A stretch of 64,000 bases of DNA from JAGPUQ01 sp049325095. Lineage in GTDB: Bacteria > Pseudomonadota > Gammaproteobacteria > Pseudomonadales > Porticoccaceae. Both the position numbers and the translations under genes were made by a program. The DNA is taken from contig JBMOPO010000025.1 in the NCBI GenBank assembly GCA_049325095.1, forward strand, positions 1-64,000, written 5' to 3'. Positions 1 to 9,297 of this stretch are shown piece by piece; the first letter of the stretch is position 1; each line of letters opens with the position of its first letter. A model generated the notes under the pieces. It did no database searches. It saw only the letters and a program-made list of their open reading frames with translations, and had not been told where the DNA came from.

Positions 1-352
1 TGCACGATGAGACCTCGCGTCTGGGTAGATACGAGGCAAAAAACGCGTCGTGCACGCGCCGTTTTTCCGCAGACTACGACGCAAGGCATGGATCTGCAAG
101 GAAAAAATGTGGGGAATCCTCAGGGTCAGTGCTCGTATTGTCACATCAGCCAAGCGTGAGCAATCATCCCAATCAAGATAATGCGGTGATCGTAAAAAAG
201 CCGGCAAGTCAGTCTCTGCCGTCCGGCCAGGATGCCCGCCATGGCCGGTCGGTAACACTGCAACCCCAATGGCTATGCGGCGCGATCGGTCGCGTGTAGG
301 CTCCCGTGTTCGACCTGCCTTTTCCGGAGCCCGGCATGGCCTGCTGCCTTTC
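1..352. other. Non-coding left end with several short dyads
   Basis: I see no convincing gene in this stretch. The first 100 bases carry several overlapping inverted repeats: TGCACGA at 1-7 against TCGTGCA at 48-54, CCTCG at 13-17 against CGAGG at 32-36, and GCGTCGT at 45-51 against ACGACGC at 76-82. They may belong to an intergenic repeat or to the end of an upstream transcript. No tRNA-like fold with conserved loop bases could be built. Confidence 0.4.
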
Positions 353-1135
<783 letters not shown>

Positions 1136-1238
1136 CCGCGGCGGGATTCGTGCGCACCATCCTGCGCCGCTACCGCGGACTCGCTATCCGTTTTCCTGCA
1201 TGCGCGCACCCCCCGGAAACCGCGCAACGGAGGCTTCC

Positions 1239-2051
1239 ATGCAGATTCGCCTGGGTTACGAGATCATCTACCAGTGCCCGCAGTCGACGCCCATGATCAT
1301 CACGCTCAACGTGCACTACACGCGCGCGTCCGACCTCGTGCGTCCCGACCAGATGCACACCGATCCCTGGGTGCCGATGAGCATGTATCGCGATGGCTTC
1401 GGCAACTGGTGTACGCGCTTGGTGGCGCCGGCCGGGCGCATCCGACTGAGCGCCGATACCGTGATCAACGACCGCGGCACGCCGGACCCGGTCTTCCCGG
1501 ACGCCGTGCAGCACCAGGTGCAGGACCTGCCGGAGGAAACACTGGTGTTCCTGCTGCCGAGCCGCTTTTGCGAATCCGACCTGCTCTCCGATGCCGCCTG
1601 GAGACTCTTTGGCCCGACCCCCCTGGGCTGGCCGCGCGTGCAGGCCATCTGCGATTTCGTCCACAACCACATCCGGTTCGGCTACGAACATGCTCGGCCC
1701 ACGAAAAGCGCCTGGGAGGTCTTCAACGATGGCCGCGGCGTGTGCCGCGACTACGCCCACCTCGCCATCGCTTTCTGTCGCAGCCTCAACATTCCGGCGC
1801 GCTACTGCACCAATTATCTGGGCGATATCGGCGTACCGCCGGTCGCCGCGCCGATGGATTTTGCCGCTTCGATGGAAGTCTTTCTGGGCGGCGCCTGGCA
1901 CAGCTTCGATCCGCGCAACAACCAACCGCGCATCGGTCGGGTGCTGATCGCCCGCGGCCGCGATGCGGCCGATGTGGCGATCACCACGACCTACGGCCCG
2001 CATACGCTGGAAAGTTTCAGGGTCTGGACCGACGAGGTCGCGATGACTTGA
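1239..2051 (+). CDS. Transglutaminase-like cysteine peptidase family protein
   Basis: A 270-residue protein with an N-terminal beta-rich domain typical of bacterial transglutaminase-like proteins, followed by a transglutaminase/protease-like core. The papain-like triad is visible: Cys169 in GRGVCRDYAH, His221 in AWHSFDPRN and Asp224 in the same motif. Bacterial members are probably cytoplasmic peptidases or amide hydrolases; their real substrates are mostly unknown. The ATG at 1239 is preceded by GGAGG with 6-nt spacing, which decides this start over upstream in-frame codons. It follows the amidohydrolase gene by about 100 bp on the same strand and could be co-transcribed. The family call is firm; the function is not. 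Confidence 0.8.
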   Translation: MQIRLGYEIIYQCPQSTPMIITLNVHYTRASDLVRPDQMHTDPWVPMSMYRDGFGNWCTRLVAPAGRIRLSADTVINDRGTPDPVFPDAVQHQVQDLPEETLVFLLPSRFCESDLLSDAAWRLFGPTPLGWPRVQAICDFVHNHIRFGYEHARPTKSAWEVFNDGRGVCRDYAHLAIAFCRSLNIPARYCTNYLGDIGVPPVAAPMDFAASMEVFLGGAWHSFDPRNNQPRIGRVLIARGRDAADVAITTTYGPHTLESFRVWTDEVAMT

Positions 2052-2560
2052 GAGGGATCCCGCCCGCAATAGGGGCAGCGAATACAGGACACAAGATCCG
2101 GCCCCAGTTTGAGCAGAAAAGGGCATGGTGGCCCATCCAGCCGAACACCCTTGGTCGAGCCATTGGGCAAACGCTCAGGGAGAGACCAACGCGCTGGTGC
2201 ATCCGCATCCGCTTTACCTCGCGCCGGGAACGGATGGCGCTGGCCGACAGGCGGCCATCTTCGCCGGCGCACCCTGTGCCATCCGCCGCCTGCCGCTCCC
2301 ATCCACCGTCGCCCCGGCGAAAGCCAGAGCCTGCCCCGGCGAAAGCCGGGGTCCGTCCGCCACCTCTCTGGATTCCGGCTTGCGCCGGAATGACGATCGC
2401 TGAGGCTTGCGCCGGAATGACGATCGCTGAGGCTTGCGCCGGAATGACGGTGAGTTTTGGGTGCGGCTCTTGTGCGCGTTGACCACCAATGCCTGCTTGC
2501 GCGCGAGGAAGGGAGTTATGCTTGCCTTCCGGAGCACGCAACAACGGTCGGAGATCACGG
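2052..2560. other. Gene-free spacer with palindromic intergenic repeats
   Basis: About 500 bp between the transglutaminase-like gene and the small lipoprotein gene. Open frames here encode only low-complexity Arg/Pro-rich peptides. The right half contains GC-rich dyads of the CGAAAGCCGGGG and ATTCCGGCTTGCGCCGGAAT type and a tandem repeat (annotated separately). I see no gene. Confidence 0.6.
2379..2454 (+). repeat. 27-bp tandem direct repeat (about 2.7 copies) with REP-like palindrome
   Basis: The unit CTTGCGCCGGAATGACGATC plus GCTGAGG occurs at 2379-2405, is repeated exactly at 2406-2432 and a third, diverging copy starts at 2433. The first copy completes the palindrome ATTCCGGCTTGCGCCGGAAT at 2372-2391. 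Upstream at about 2315-2350 lie related CGAAAGCC elements. Repeats of this flavour are common extragenic palindromes in proteobacteria. The array is too short and has no spacers, so it is not CRISPR. Confidence 0.8.
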
Positions 2561-2815
2561 ATGCCAGGTCGCTTTCTTTCTGGAGCTGCGGTCGCAGCGC
2601 TGATGGGTTCCGCGGTTGCCGGCTGTGCGGTGCACGGTGAGCTGCCCCATCGGCACTCTGCGTCGCATGTCGATATCCCGCCCGGTCATATGCCGCCACC
2701 GGGCGAATGCCGCATTTGGTTCCCCGACCGCCCACCGGGCCAACAGCCGGCGCCGGGGAACTGTCATGAACTTCAATACCAGGTCCCGCCTGGTGCCATC
2801 CTGGTGGAAGGGTAG
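2561..2815 (+). CDS. Small predicted lipoprotein, proline-rich, unknown function
   Basis: An 84-residue protein starting MPGRFLSGAAVAALMGSA with a lipobox GSAVAGC around residue 17-21, so it is predicted to be lipid-modified and exported. The mature part is rich in His and Pro and carries PPGHMPPPGECR followed by PDRPPGQQPAPGNC, a pattern I have seen in small uncharacterised proteobacterial lipoproteins. Two Cys residues in these repeats could pair. An ATG at 2489 would add an implausible Arg-rich leader before the signal peptide. The gene stands alone between repeat-rich DNA and a convergent PNPOx-like gene. Confidence 0.6.
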   Translation: MPGRFLSGAAVAALMGSAVAGCAVHGELPHRHSASHVDIPPGHMPPPGECRIWFPDRPPGQQPAPGNCHELQYQVPPGAILVEG

Positions 2816-2970
2816 GCCATGTTGAACCTCCAGACGCCCAGCTATGCGTTCCGCCGGACGCACCCGCTTCGCCGGTGTCCCCTCGCGCCTTCGGCGCTCG
2901 GGCCGGCCGCGAGCGTCATGCGTCTTGCGCCAGGTCAGCGGGCGACCACTGCCGCGGCACCTCCGCCGGA

Positions 2971-3519
2971 TCAGGGAAAATCCAGCCCCGGCAGGCCATC
3001 CAGGCTGCGGCGGTTGTTGGCCCGCTGATAGGCGCGCACGCCCTCCTCGCCCTTTTCCTCCGACCAGCGGTCGAGGATGTCGCGCGGCGCCCTGAATTCG
3101 TACAGGGGCACGGCGTATCCGCAGGAATCGGCGATGCGCTGCACCGCTACCCGAATGATGGCGCGGGTGCCCGGGTTGGGCCGGAACCGCCCGGCGAGGG
3201 TATCAAAGCCGGGGTCGCCCGGGGTGAGCACCGTCCCGCGCCCGTGCAGGCGCAGGATCTTGGGCGCGCCCTCGAAGGCGCAGAACATGATGACGATGCG
3301 GCCGTTCTCGCGCAGGTGGGCGATGGTCTCCACCCCGCTGCCGGTGAAGTCCTGGTAGGCGACCTCGTTGCCGCCGAGGATGCGGAAGCTGTCGCCGCCC
3401 TTGGGCGAGCAGTTGATCAGGCCGTCGCCGGCGAGCGGCGCGGTGGCGACGAAGAACATTTGCTGGCGGCCGATCCAGGCGGCCAGTTCGTCGTCGATGC
3501 CTGCAAAGACCTTGGCCAT
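2971..3519 (-). CDS. Pyridoxamine 5'-phosphate oxidase family protein (FMN-binding split barrel)
   Basis: A 182-residue protein of the PNPOx-like split-barrel family. The N-terminal part has the typical core: MFFVATAPLAGDGLINCSPKG, a GGNEVAYQDFTGSGVETIAHL segment and RIVIMFCAFEGAPKILRLHG. These fit the FMN-binding sheet of pyridoxamine-phosphate oxidase-related proteins. The C-terminus (YEFRAPRDILDRW) is typical of the subgroup of general-stress or flavin-reductase-like proteins rather than true PdxH. Reaction unknown. It lies 76 bp downstream of the GST gene on the same strand and may be co-transcribed, which would fit a redox or detoxification role. Confidence 0.75.
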   Translation of the reverse strand: MAKVFAGIDDELAAWIGRQQMFFVATAPLAGDGLINCSPKGGDSFRILGGNEVAYQDFTGSGVETIAHLRENGRIVIMFCAFEGAPKILRLHGRGTVLTPGDPGFDTLAGRFRPNPGTRAIIRVAVQRIADSCGYAVPLYEFRAPRDILDRWSEEKGEEGVRAYQRANNRRSLDGLPGLDFP

Positions 3520-3595
3520 GCGTTGTCTCCACGAAGTCCGTTGCCAATAGAAAACTGCCCCGGCGGCTTGGCGGCGCCTTGGCGGGCGCCCGGGT

Positions 3596-4438
3596 TCAGG
3601 AGCCGAAATCCTCCCTCCCGTGGCGCTCCGCCAGCCGCTCTGCCTCCGGCCCCCAGGTGCGGTTGACCCGCACGCCGCGGCGCACCGCCGGGCGTGCCTC
3701 GATCTCCCGCGCCCAGCGCAGGACGTGCCGGTAGCTTTCCACCTGCAGGAAGACCGCGGCGTCGTACAGGTTGTGCAACACCAGCCCGCCGTACCAGGGC
3801 CAGATCGCCATGTCGGCGATACTGTAGTCGTCGCCGATGATGTAGCGCCGCGCGGCGAGGTTGCGATCGAGCAGGTCGAGCTGGCGCTTGACCTCCATGG
3901 TATAGCGATCGATGGGGTATTCCAGCTTGGCCGGCGCATAGGCGTAGAAATGGCCGAAGCCGCCGCCCAGGTAGGGGGTGGCGCCCATCTGCCAGAACAG
4001 CCAGGACAGGCACTCGGCACGCGCGGCGCCGGCCGCGGGCAGAAACTGCCCGAACTTTTCGGCCAGGTACAGCAGGATGGCGCCGGACTCGAACACCCGC
4101 ACCGGCTGCGGCCCGCCGCGGTCGAGCAGCGCCGGGATCTTGGCGTTGGGGTTGATGGCGATGAAGCCGCTGGAAAACTGCTCGCCGGCCATGATGTCGA
4201 TGGGCCAGGCATCGTACTCGGCGCCGGCGATGCCCAGTTCCAGCAGCTCCTCGAACATCACCGTGACCTTGACGCCGTTGGGCGTGGCCAGCGAATAGAG
4301 CTGGTGGGGATGCTTGCCCACCGGCAGCTCGCGCTCGTGGGTGGCCCCGGCGACCGGCCGGTTGATGGCCGCGAAGCGGCCGCCGCTTTCCTTCTCCCAC
4401 CGCCAGACTGCGGGTGGACGGTATTCGTGCTCGCTCAT
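3596..4438 (-). CDS. yghU: Glutathione S-transferase, YghU-like (disulfide-bond reductase type)
   Basis: A 280-residue GST close in length and layout to E. coli YghU. The N-terminal extension RPPAVWRWEKESGGRFAAIN, the GKHPHQLYSLATPNGVKV start of the thioredoxin fold, NPNAKIPAL with the cis-Pro and FESGAILLYLAEKFG glutathione-binding motif, then the helical C-terminal domain (GDDYSIADMAIWPWYGG) are all visible. Family members bind two glutathiones and have disulfide reductase and weak peroxidase activity. The start at 4438 is preceded by GGAGG 9 nt upstream. Cytoplasmic. Confidence 0.88.
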   Translation of the reverse strand: MSEHEYRPPAVWRWEKESGGRFAAINRPVAGATHERELPVGKHPHQLYSLATPNGVKVTVMFEELLELGIAGAEYDAWPIDIMAGEQFSSGFIAINPNAKIPALLDRGGPQPVRVFESGAILLYLAEKFGQFLPAAGAARAECLSWLFWQMGATPYLGGGFGHFYAYAPAKLEYPIDRYTMEVKRQLDLLDRNLAARRYIIGDDYSIADMAIWPWYGGLVLHNLYDAAVFLQVESYRHVLRWAREIEARPAVRRGVRVNRTWGPEAERLAERHGREDFGS

Positions 4439-4583
4439 TGCGACATTCCTCCGGCGGGTTTCAGGGTGCGGCCGGTGCGGCACTCGACCCGCGCATCGGC
4501 CCGCTGCTGGACATGGGTCGATCTGCACAGCGCCCCATTACAGCCCGGCTCCCCCGCCCGGCCGGGTTCGGCGTGGGGCGCCA

Positions 4584-5039
4584 TCATCCCCGGCACAGGC
4601 GCAGGATGGCGTCGAACTGCGCCGCGCCCACCTTCTGGATCGACAGCCGGCTGCGGCTGACGAGTTCCAGGTCGGCAAACTGCGGATCGGCCTTGATCGC
4701 CCTGAGGCTGAGCGGCCGTGGAAAGGTCTCCCGGTAGGCGACCTCGACCAGCACCCAGCGCGGTTGTTCCGCGGTCGCTTTGGCGTCGTGGTATTTGGAG
4801 TCCGGATCGAACTGGAAGGGGTCGGGGCGCGCAGCGCCGCAGACTTCGGCTAGCCCCACCACCGCCGGCTCGGCGCAGTTGGAATGGTAGATCAGCACCG
4901 GGTCGCCGACCGCCACTTCGTCGCGCAGCCGGTTGCGGGCCTGGTAGTTGCGGATCCCCTCCCAGCCGCAGTGCCCCTCGCGCTTCAGGTCGGCGATGCT
5001 GTAGGTCTCGGGTTCGGTCTTGAACAGCCAGTGCTGCAT
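4584..5039 (-). CDS. EVE domain-containing protein
   Basis: A 151-residue single-domain EVE protein. It starts MQHWLFKTEPETYSI and has WEGIRNYQARN, GDPVLIYHS and the C-terminal PRWVLVEVAY region, which are the hallmarks of the THYN1-like EVE family. EVE domains are relatives of PUA/YTH folds and are thought to recognise modified bases in nucleic acids; the bacterial role is unproven. It ends 145 bp before the GST start and starts 22 bp after the symporter stop, so it may be translated from the symporter transcript. Confidence 0.88.
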   Translation of the reverse strand: MQHWLFKTEPETYSIADLKREGHCGWEGIRNYQARNRLRDEVAVGDPVLIYHSNCAEPAVVGLAEVCGAARPDPFQFDPDSKYHDAKATAEQPRWVLVEVAYRETFPRPLSLRAIKADPQFADLELVSRSRLSIQKVGAAQFDAILRLCRG

Positions 5040-5061
5040 GGATTGCTCTCCTTGCCACCGC

Positions 5062-6636
5062 TCAACCGGTGGCCGGTCGGGCGCGGGTGCCGAAAATCTC
5101 GTCGAGATGGTCTTCGGGCAGCGGGCGGGTCACCAGGGAGACCGCCACGGTCACCGCCACGCACAGGCCTTCGGCCAAGGTGGTGCAGGCGAAGGGGTTG
5201 CCGGCCTGGCCGTTCAGCCAGGCCAGTGCCCCGGTCAACGGGCCGCCGTCGGGCGCCCCGTCCGGCAGCCAGCCCTGGTAGAGCGCGATGAAACCGACCG
5301 CACCGGCGACGAACCCCCACAGGGCGCCGTGCGGCGTGACCCCGCGCCAGAACACGCCCAGCACCAGCGGCCCCACCAGTGCGGCCATCAGCCCGCCCAG
5401 CCCGGCCCAGATCATCAGCGCAATATTGGCGCCGATCGATTCCCAGGCCAGCAGCGCCGCGCCGCCCAGCACCGCCACCACCGCCCAGCGGCTGATGCGC
5501 AGCACGTTGCGATCCACTTCCTCCGCGGTCGCCCGCGGATGCAGCACGCCGGACAGCCAGCGCCGGTAGATGTCGTTGGCGAACACCTGGGAAATCGAGA
5601 TCACCAGGCCGTCGGCGGTGGACATGATGGCGGCCAGGATCCCGGCGCCGAACAGGGCGGCCAGCCACACCGGGAACAACTCGATGAGCAGCACCGGGAT
5701 GGCCTGATTGGTATCCCCGCCGAGCAGCCGGTCGCCGAGCACCGCCCGCGCCAGCACGCCGCCGAACACCATGGAGCCCAGCACCAGTCCAAACCCCAGG
5801 CACAGCAGCAGAAAGCGGCCGCGGCCCACCCCCTCGCGCAGCGCCCAGATCTTGTTGCCGATGTGGGGCAGCAGGCCCAGGGTCAGGTGGGACAGGAAAA
5901 TGGCGCAATAGTCCCACCAGGAATCGAACAGCGCATAGTCTTCGTGAAACGCGCCCAGGGTCCGGGGATCCTGGGCGCGCAGGCGCTCGATCACGGCATC
6001 CAGTCCACCGCCGGTGCCGGCCCCGGTAAAGAACATCGCCAGGATCACCACCGCGATGCCGAGCATCATGGCGCCCTGCACCCCGTCGGTGAGGATGTCG
6101 GCATGGGCGCCGCCCAGCACCACGTAGATGAGCAGCACCGCGACGGTGACGATCAATGCCGCGGCCGCCTCCAGGCCGAGCAACTGCTGGAACATCACCA
6201 GCCCGGCGAGGAGCTGGGCCGCCAGGTAGAACAGCAGAGCGACCGAAAACAGCGCCACCACCACGCGCAGCAGCTCGGAGCGGTAGCGATCGCCGATGAA
6301 TTCCGGGATCGAGCGGTTGCCGAAGCGGTTGCCGGTGCGCTGGATCTGGCGAAAGCACAGCCAGATGCCCAGGTACACCCCGAGCGGGTACACCAGCGCA
6401 TAGGCGAGCGCCGGCAGCCCGTAGGTGTAGCCGAGCCCCGGAATGCCCAGAAAGGTGGCTCCGGAGGCCGTGGTGGCGGTCATCGCCAGGGCCAGCGACC
6501 AGAGCCCGTAGCCGCCCCGGGCGGTGGAGAAGTCGTCGCTGCCGGTCACCCGGCGCATGCCCAGATAGCCCAGGCCGAGCATCAGGCCCACGTAGAGCAC
6601 CAGAAAAATCCACGACCAGACCAGCAGGGAATCCAT
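5062..6636 (-). CDS. Sodium:solute symporter (SSS) family transporter
   Basis: A 524-residue inner-membrane protein with about 13 hydrophobic segments. Family signatures are the FSTARGGYGLWSLALAMTAT region and GATFLGIPGLGYTYG in the first helices, and the GAGILAAIMSTADG motif around the middle that carries the Na+-site residues of SSS transporters. Substrate cannot be read from sequence; candidates are amino acids, organic acids or pantothenate-like solutes. The ATG at 6636 has an AGAGG ribosome site 5 nt upstream and places the first TM helix directly after the start. Confidence 0.85.
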   Translation of the reverse strand: MDSLLVWSWIFLVLYVGLMLGLGYLGMRRVTGSDDFSTARGGYGLWSLALAMTATTASGATFLGIPGLGYTYGLPALAYALVYPLGVYLGIWLCFRQIQRTGNRFGNRSIPEFIGDRYRSELLRVVVALFSVALLFYLAAQLLAGLVMFQQLLGLEAAAALIVTVAVLLIYVVLGGAHADILTDGVQGAMMLGIAVVILAMFFTGAGTGGGLDAVIERLRAQDPRTLGAFHEDYALFDSWWDYCAIFLSHLTLGLLPHIGNKIWALREGVGRGRFLLLCLGFGLVLGSMVFGGVLARAVLGDRLLGGDTNQAIPVLLIELFPVWLAALFGAGILAAIMSTADGLVISISQVFANDIYRRWLSGVLHPRATAEEVDRNVLRISRWAVVAVLGGAALLAWESIGANIALMIWAGLGGLMAALVGPLVLGVFWRGVTPHGALWGFVAGAVGFIALYQGWLPDGAPDGGPLTGALAWLNGQAGNPFACTTLAEGLCVAVTVAVSLVTRPLPEDHLDEIFGTRARPATG

Positions 6637-6757
6637 CGCCACCTCTGCCTCACTCTGCAACGGCAGCCGTCTGTGCGGCCTGCCCGTTCACTGCCGGTCG
6701 ATCCCCGCGTTCACCCGCGGCGTCCGATGACAGGTTTCCCTGACCCGGCCGAAATCC

Positions 6758-7852
6758 TCAGGGACGGTGCGCCCGCGCCAGGTACTCGCGGGACTGCATC
6801 TCCCGCAGACGGCTGCGGGTACGCTCGAACTCGAACGCCAGCCGGGTGCCAGTATAGAGTTCGGGGAGCGGCACCGCCGCAGCCAGCGCCAGCTTGACAT
6901 TGCGGTCGTAGAACTCGTCGACCAGATTGATCAGCCGGCGCGCCTGATCGTCCCGGCCGGCATCCAGCGCCGGCACCCCGCTCACCAGCACCGCGTGGAA
7001 TTCGCGGGCGAGCTCGATGTAGTCGTTCTGGCTGCGGGGGCCGTCGCAGAGCGCGGCGAACTCGAACCAGGCGACGTCCTCGGCGACATACAGGGCCGGG
7101 ATCTCCCGGCCCTCGATCTCCAGCGCCACGCCCTTGCGAATCTCTTCCGCCGCGGGCACCAGGCTGTGAAACACCGCGTTCAGCCGGCGCTCCGCATCCG
7201 CGCCGAGCGGGTGGTAGTAGAGCGGGGCGGCGCTCAGGCTGCGCAACCGGTAGTCGATGCCGCCATCGACGTTGACCACCTCGCAATGCCGTTTGACCAG
7301 CTCGATGGCCGGCAGAAAGCGCTGGCGCTGCAGGCCGTTCTCGTACAGCCGGTCGGGCTCGATGTTGGAGGTCGCGATCAGGGTGACGCCGCGTTCGAAC
7401 AGGGTTTCGAGCAGGCCGGCGAGGATCATGGCGTCGGCGATGTCGGAGACGAAGAACTCGTCGAAACAGAGCACGCGGGCTTCGTCGGCGATGCCGGCCG
7501 CCACCAGGCGCAAGGGGTTGCGTTCACCCTTGAGGCGCTCGAGATCGCGGTGCACGCGCCGCATGAAACGGTGAAAGTGCATGCGCAGCTTGCGCTGCAG
7601 CGGCAGGCTCTCGTAGAAACTGTCCATCAGGTAGGTCTTGCCGCGCCCCACCCCGCCCCAGAAATACAGCCCCGGCACCGGCGCGGCGCGGCGGTTGCGC
7701 AGCAGTCGCGCAAACAGGTTGGGCCGCTCCGCGCCAGCGGCGAGCAGCCGGTCGTAGACGGCCTGGAGCCTGGCGACCGCGGCTTCCTGGGCCGCATCGG
7801 CCGCGAAATCGGGGCGCTGGAGATCCTGTCGGTAGCGTTGTAGCGGGGTCAT
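6758..7852 (-). CDS. zapE: Cell division protein ZapE (AFG1-like ATPase)
   Basis: A 364-residue P-loop ATPase. Walker A GGVGRGKT lies at residues 66-73, followed by LMDSFYESLP and the MHFHRFM segment, with Walker B RVLCFDEFFVSD and sensor LIATSN after it. This combination is diagnostic of ZapE/YhcM/LACE1 proteins, which modulate the FtsZ ring in proteobacteria. Length is normal for the family. The ATG at 7852 gives the usual N-terminus MTPLQRYRQDL. Its neighbour zapG and the nearby degS reproduce the gammaproteobacterial zapE - zapG - deg neighbourhood. Confidence 0.93.
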   Translation of the reverse strand: MTPLQRYRQDLQRPDFAADAAQEAAVARLQAVYDRLLAAGAERPNLFARLLRNRRAAPVPGLYFWGGVGRGKTYLMDSFYESLPLQRKLRMHFHRFMRRVHRDLERLKGERNPLRLVAAGIADEARVLCFDEFFVSDIADAMILAGLLETLFERGVTLIATSNIEPDRLYENGLQRQRFLPAIELVKRHCEVVNVDGGIDYRLRSLSAAPLYYHPLGADAERRLNAVFHSLVPAAEEIRKGVALEIEGREIPALYVAEDVAWFEFAALCDGPRSQNDYIELAREFHAVLVSGVPALDAGRDDQARRLINLVDEFYDRNVKLALAAAVPLPELYTGTRLAFEFERTRSRLREMQSREYLARAHRP

Positions 7853-7904
7853 GACTGCCGGGGATGACGCAGGCGCGCAACTGTAGCGGGCCGCCTCCGG
7901 GCCT

Positions 7905-8579
7905 TCAAGAAACCGGGCCGGCGCCGGCATCCGCCGCGCCGCGCAGCGCGGCGAGCACCGCGGGTGCCAGCTCGCGCTCGAGGGCGGCCAACTGGCCGTG
8001 GAAGAAATGGGTGGCGGCGGGCAGCAGAATCAGGGCCGCGACCGCCGGCCGATCCGCCGCCCAGGCCGCGACCGCCCCGGCATCCACCACTTCGTCGGCG
8101 CCGCCCAGGACGATCGCGGTGGGACAGGCAAAGTCGCCCCGCGGGGCGAAGGAGTAGCGATCCACCGGCGGGGCGATCAGCGCCAGGTGACGCGCCGGCA
8201 GCAACTCGCTGGCCGCGGCCGCCACCGCGGAGCCAAACGAATAGCCGGCCAGCAGCAGCTCCGCCCCCGGGTGCCGCGCGAGCGCCCAACGGGCGACCGC
8301 CAGCAGGTCGTCCACTTCGCCGCGGCCCTGGTCGTGGCCGCCCGCGCTGCCCCCGGCGCCCCGAAAGTTGAACCGCACCGCGGCCGCGCCCAGCCCGAGG
8401 TACATCCGCGCCAGGGTGGTGACCACCTTGTTGTCCATGGTGCCGCCGTACAGCGGATGCGGGTGGGCGATGACCGCCACCAGCTCCCGCCCGGCCGCGG
8501 TCTCCGGCGGCAACTGCCGGCAGACCTCGATGGCCCCGGCCGGGCCGGCGATAATTTCGGGTCGTTCACGCTCGCTCAT
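7905..8579 (-). CDS. Alpha/beta hydrolase
   Basis: A 224-residue small alpha/beta hydrolase. The sequence shows IAHPHPLYGGTMDNKV (oxyanion region), RFNFRGAGGSAG, the nucleophile elbow GYSFGS with Ser114, a likely acid Asp162 in GGADEVVD and His191 in ATHFFHG. This arrangement matches the family of small bacterial hydrolases often annotated as OsmC/YfhR-like or CocE-related; substrate is unknown. It lies 52 bp upstream of zapE on the same strand and is divergent from zapG. Confidence 0.85.
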   Translation of the reverse strand: MSERERPEIIAGPAGAIEVCRQLPPETAAGRELVAVIAHPHPLYGGTMDNKVVTTLARMYLGLGAAAVRFNFRGAGGSAGGHDQGRGEVDDLLAVARWALARHPGAELLLAGYSFGSAVAAAASELLPARHLALIAPPVDRYSFAPRGDFACPTAIVLGGADEVVDAGAVAAWAADRPAVAALILLPAATHFFHGQLAALERELAPAVLAALRGAADAGAGPVS

Positions 8580-8705
8580 CGATGGATACCTCCGACCACA
8601 ACTCTTGAGCCGCGCCAGCCGGAGCCTCGCCGCTACGAACATCGGTGAGCTATCCGGGCTAGAATCCGCTCTCGCCCATCAAGCCCCGCGGGCCGGAGTT
8701 ACGCG

Positions 8706-9158
8706 ATGCCCCCCACCGAACTGCTGCTCATCATCGGCGCGCTGCTCGTCGGGCTGGCCGCGGGCGCGGCGCTCGGCCGTGCCCTGGCCAGGCGCGCCGA
8801 CGCGCGCCTGCGCTTGTCGGACCAACTGCGCAGCCGCGACCAGCGCCTGCAACTCTACGAGCGCGAAGTCCGCGAGCATTTCGAGCGCACCGCGCAGCTC
8901 AGCGAGGAGCTCGACCGCACGCTGGAACAACTGCGCCAGCACCTGGCCCGCGGTGCCGGCAAACTGGCCGGCGAAGAGCTCGGGCGCCGCATCGCGGGAT
9001 CCGCGCCCCAGCAGCCCCTGGAGCCGCCGCGCGACTACGCCCCGAGCAGCGGCCTGCTGCGCGGCGACCCCCCGACTGCGGAGCGCACCGGGCCGGAGCG
9101 CGCGCGCCCGCTGCAACTGGTGGGCGAGGACGACGACCCCACCTTCAAGGTCGGTTGA
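8706..9158 (+). CDS. zapG: Cell division/envelope coordination protein ZapG (YhcB, DUF1043)
   Basis: A 150-residue protein with one N-terminal membrane helix (residues about 5-27, LLLIIGALLVGLAAGAALG), then a basic stretch and a long charged coiled-coil region (residues 35-90), and a Pro-rich disordered tail. This is the DUF1043/YhcB architecture, recently named ZapG and linked to cell division and envelope growth. Its position between zapE and degS agrees with that identity. Divergently transcribed from the hydrolase gene. Confidence 0.85.
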   Translation: MPPTELLLIIGALLVGLAAGAALGRALARRADARLRLSDQLRSRDQRLQLYEREVREHFERTAQLSEELDRTLEQLRQHLARGAGKLAGEELGRRIAGSAPQQPLEPPRDYAPSSGLLRGDPPTAERTGPERARPLQLVGEDDDPTFKVG

Positions 9159-9297
9159 GGGCCCGCGAACCATCCACCGCGCAGCCCATCCGCAGCTTCG
9201 CCCGGCGCCGGCAAGCCTCAGGGACCTCCCTCATGCTTCGGTACCCGCGCCGGCCCGGCACCCCCGCCCCGCCCTCGGCGGGCGGAGCGCCCCGGGG

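Noticed and set aside
1..100. Possible tRNA or small RNA at the left edge
   Set aside because: Dyads overlap and exclude one another; no T-loop or anticodon-arm consensus.
2379..2454. Possible CRISPR array
   Set aside because: Units are directly adjacent without spacers, only 2.7 copies, and no cas genes are in the window.
9268..9282. Bidirectional terminator between zapG and sat
   Set aside because: CCCGCC/GGCGGG stem is short and has no T-run on either strand; in this GC-rich spacer such dyads are expected by chance.
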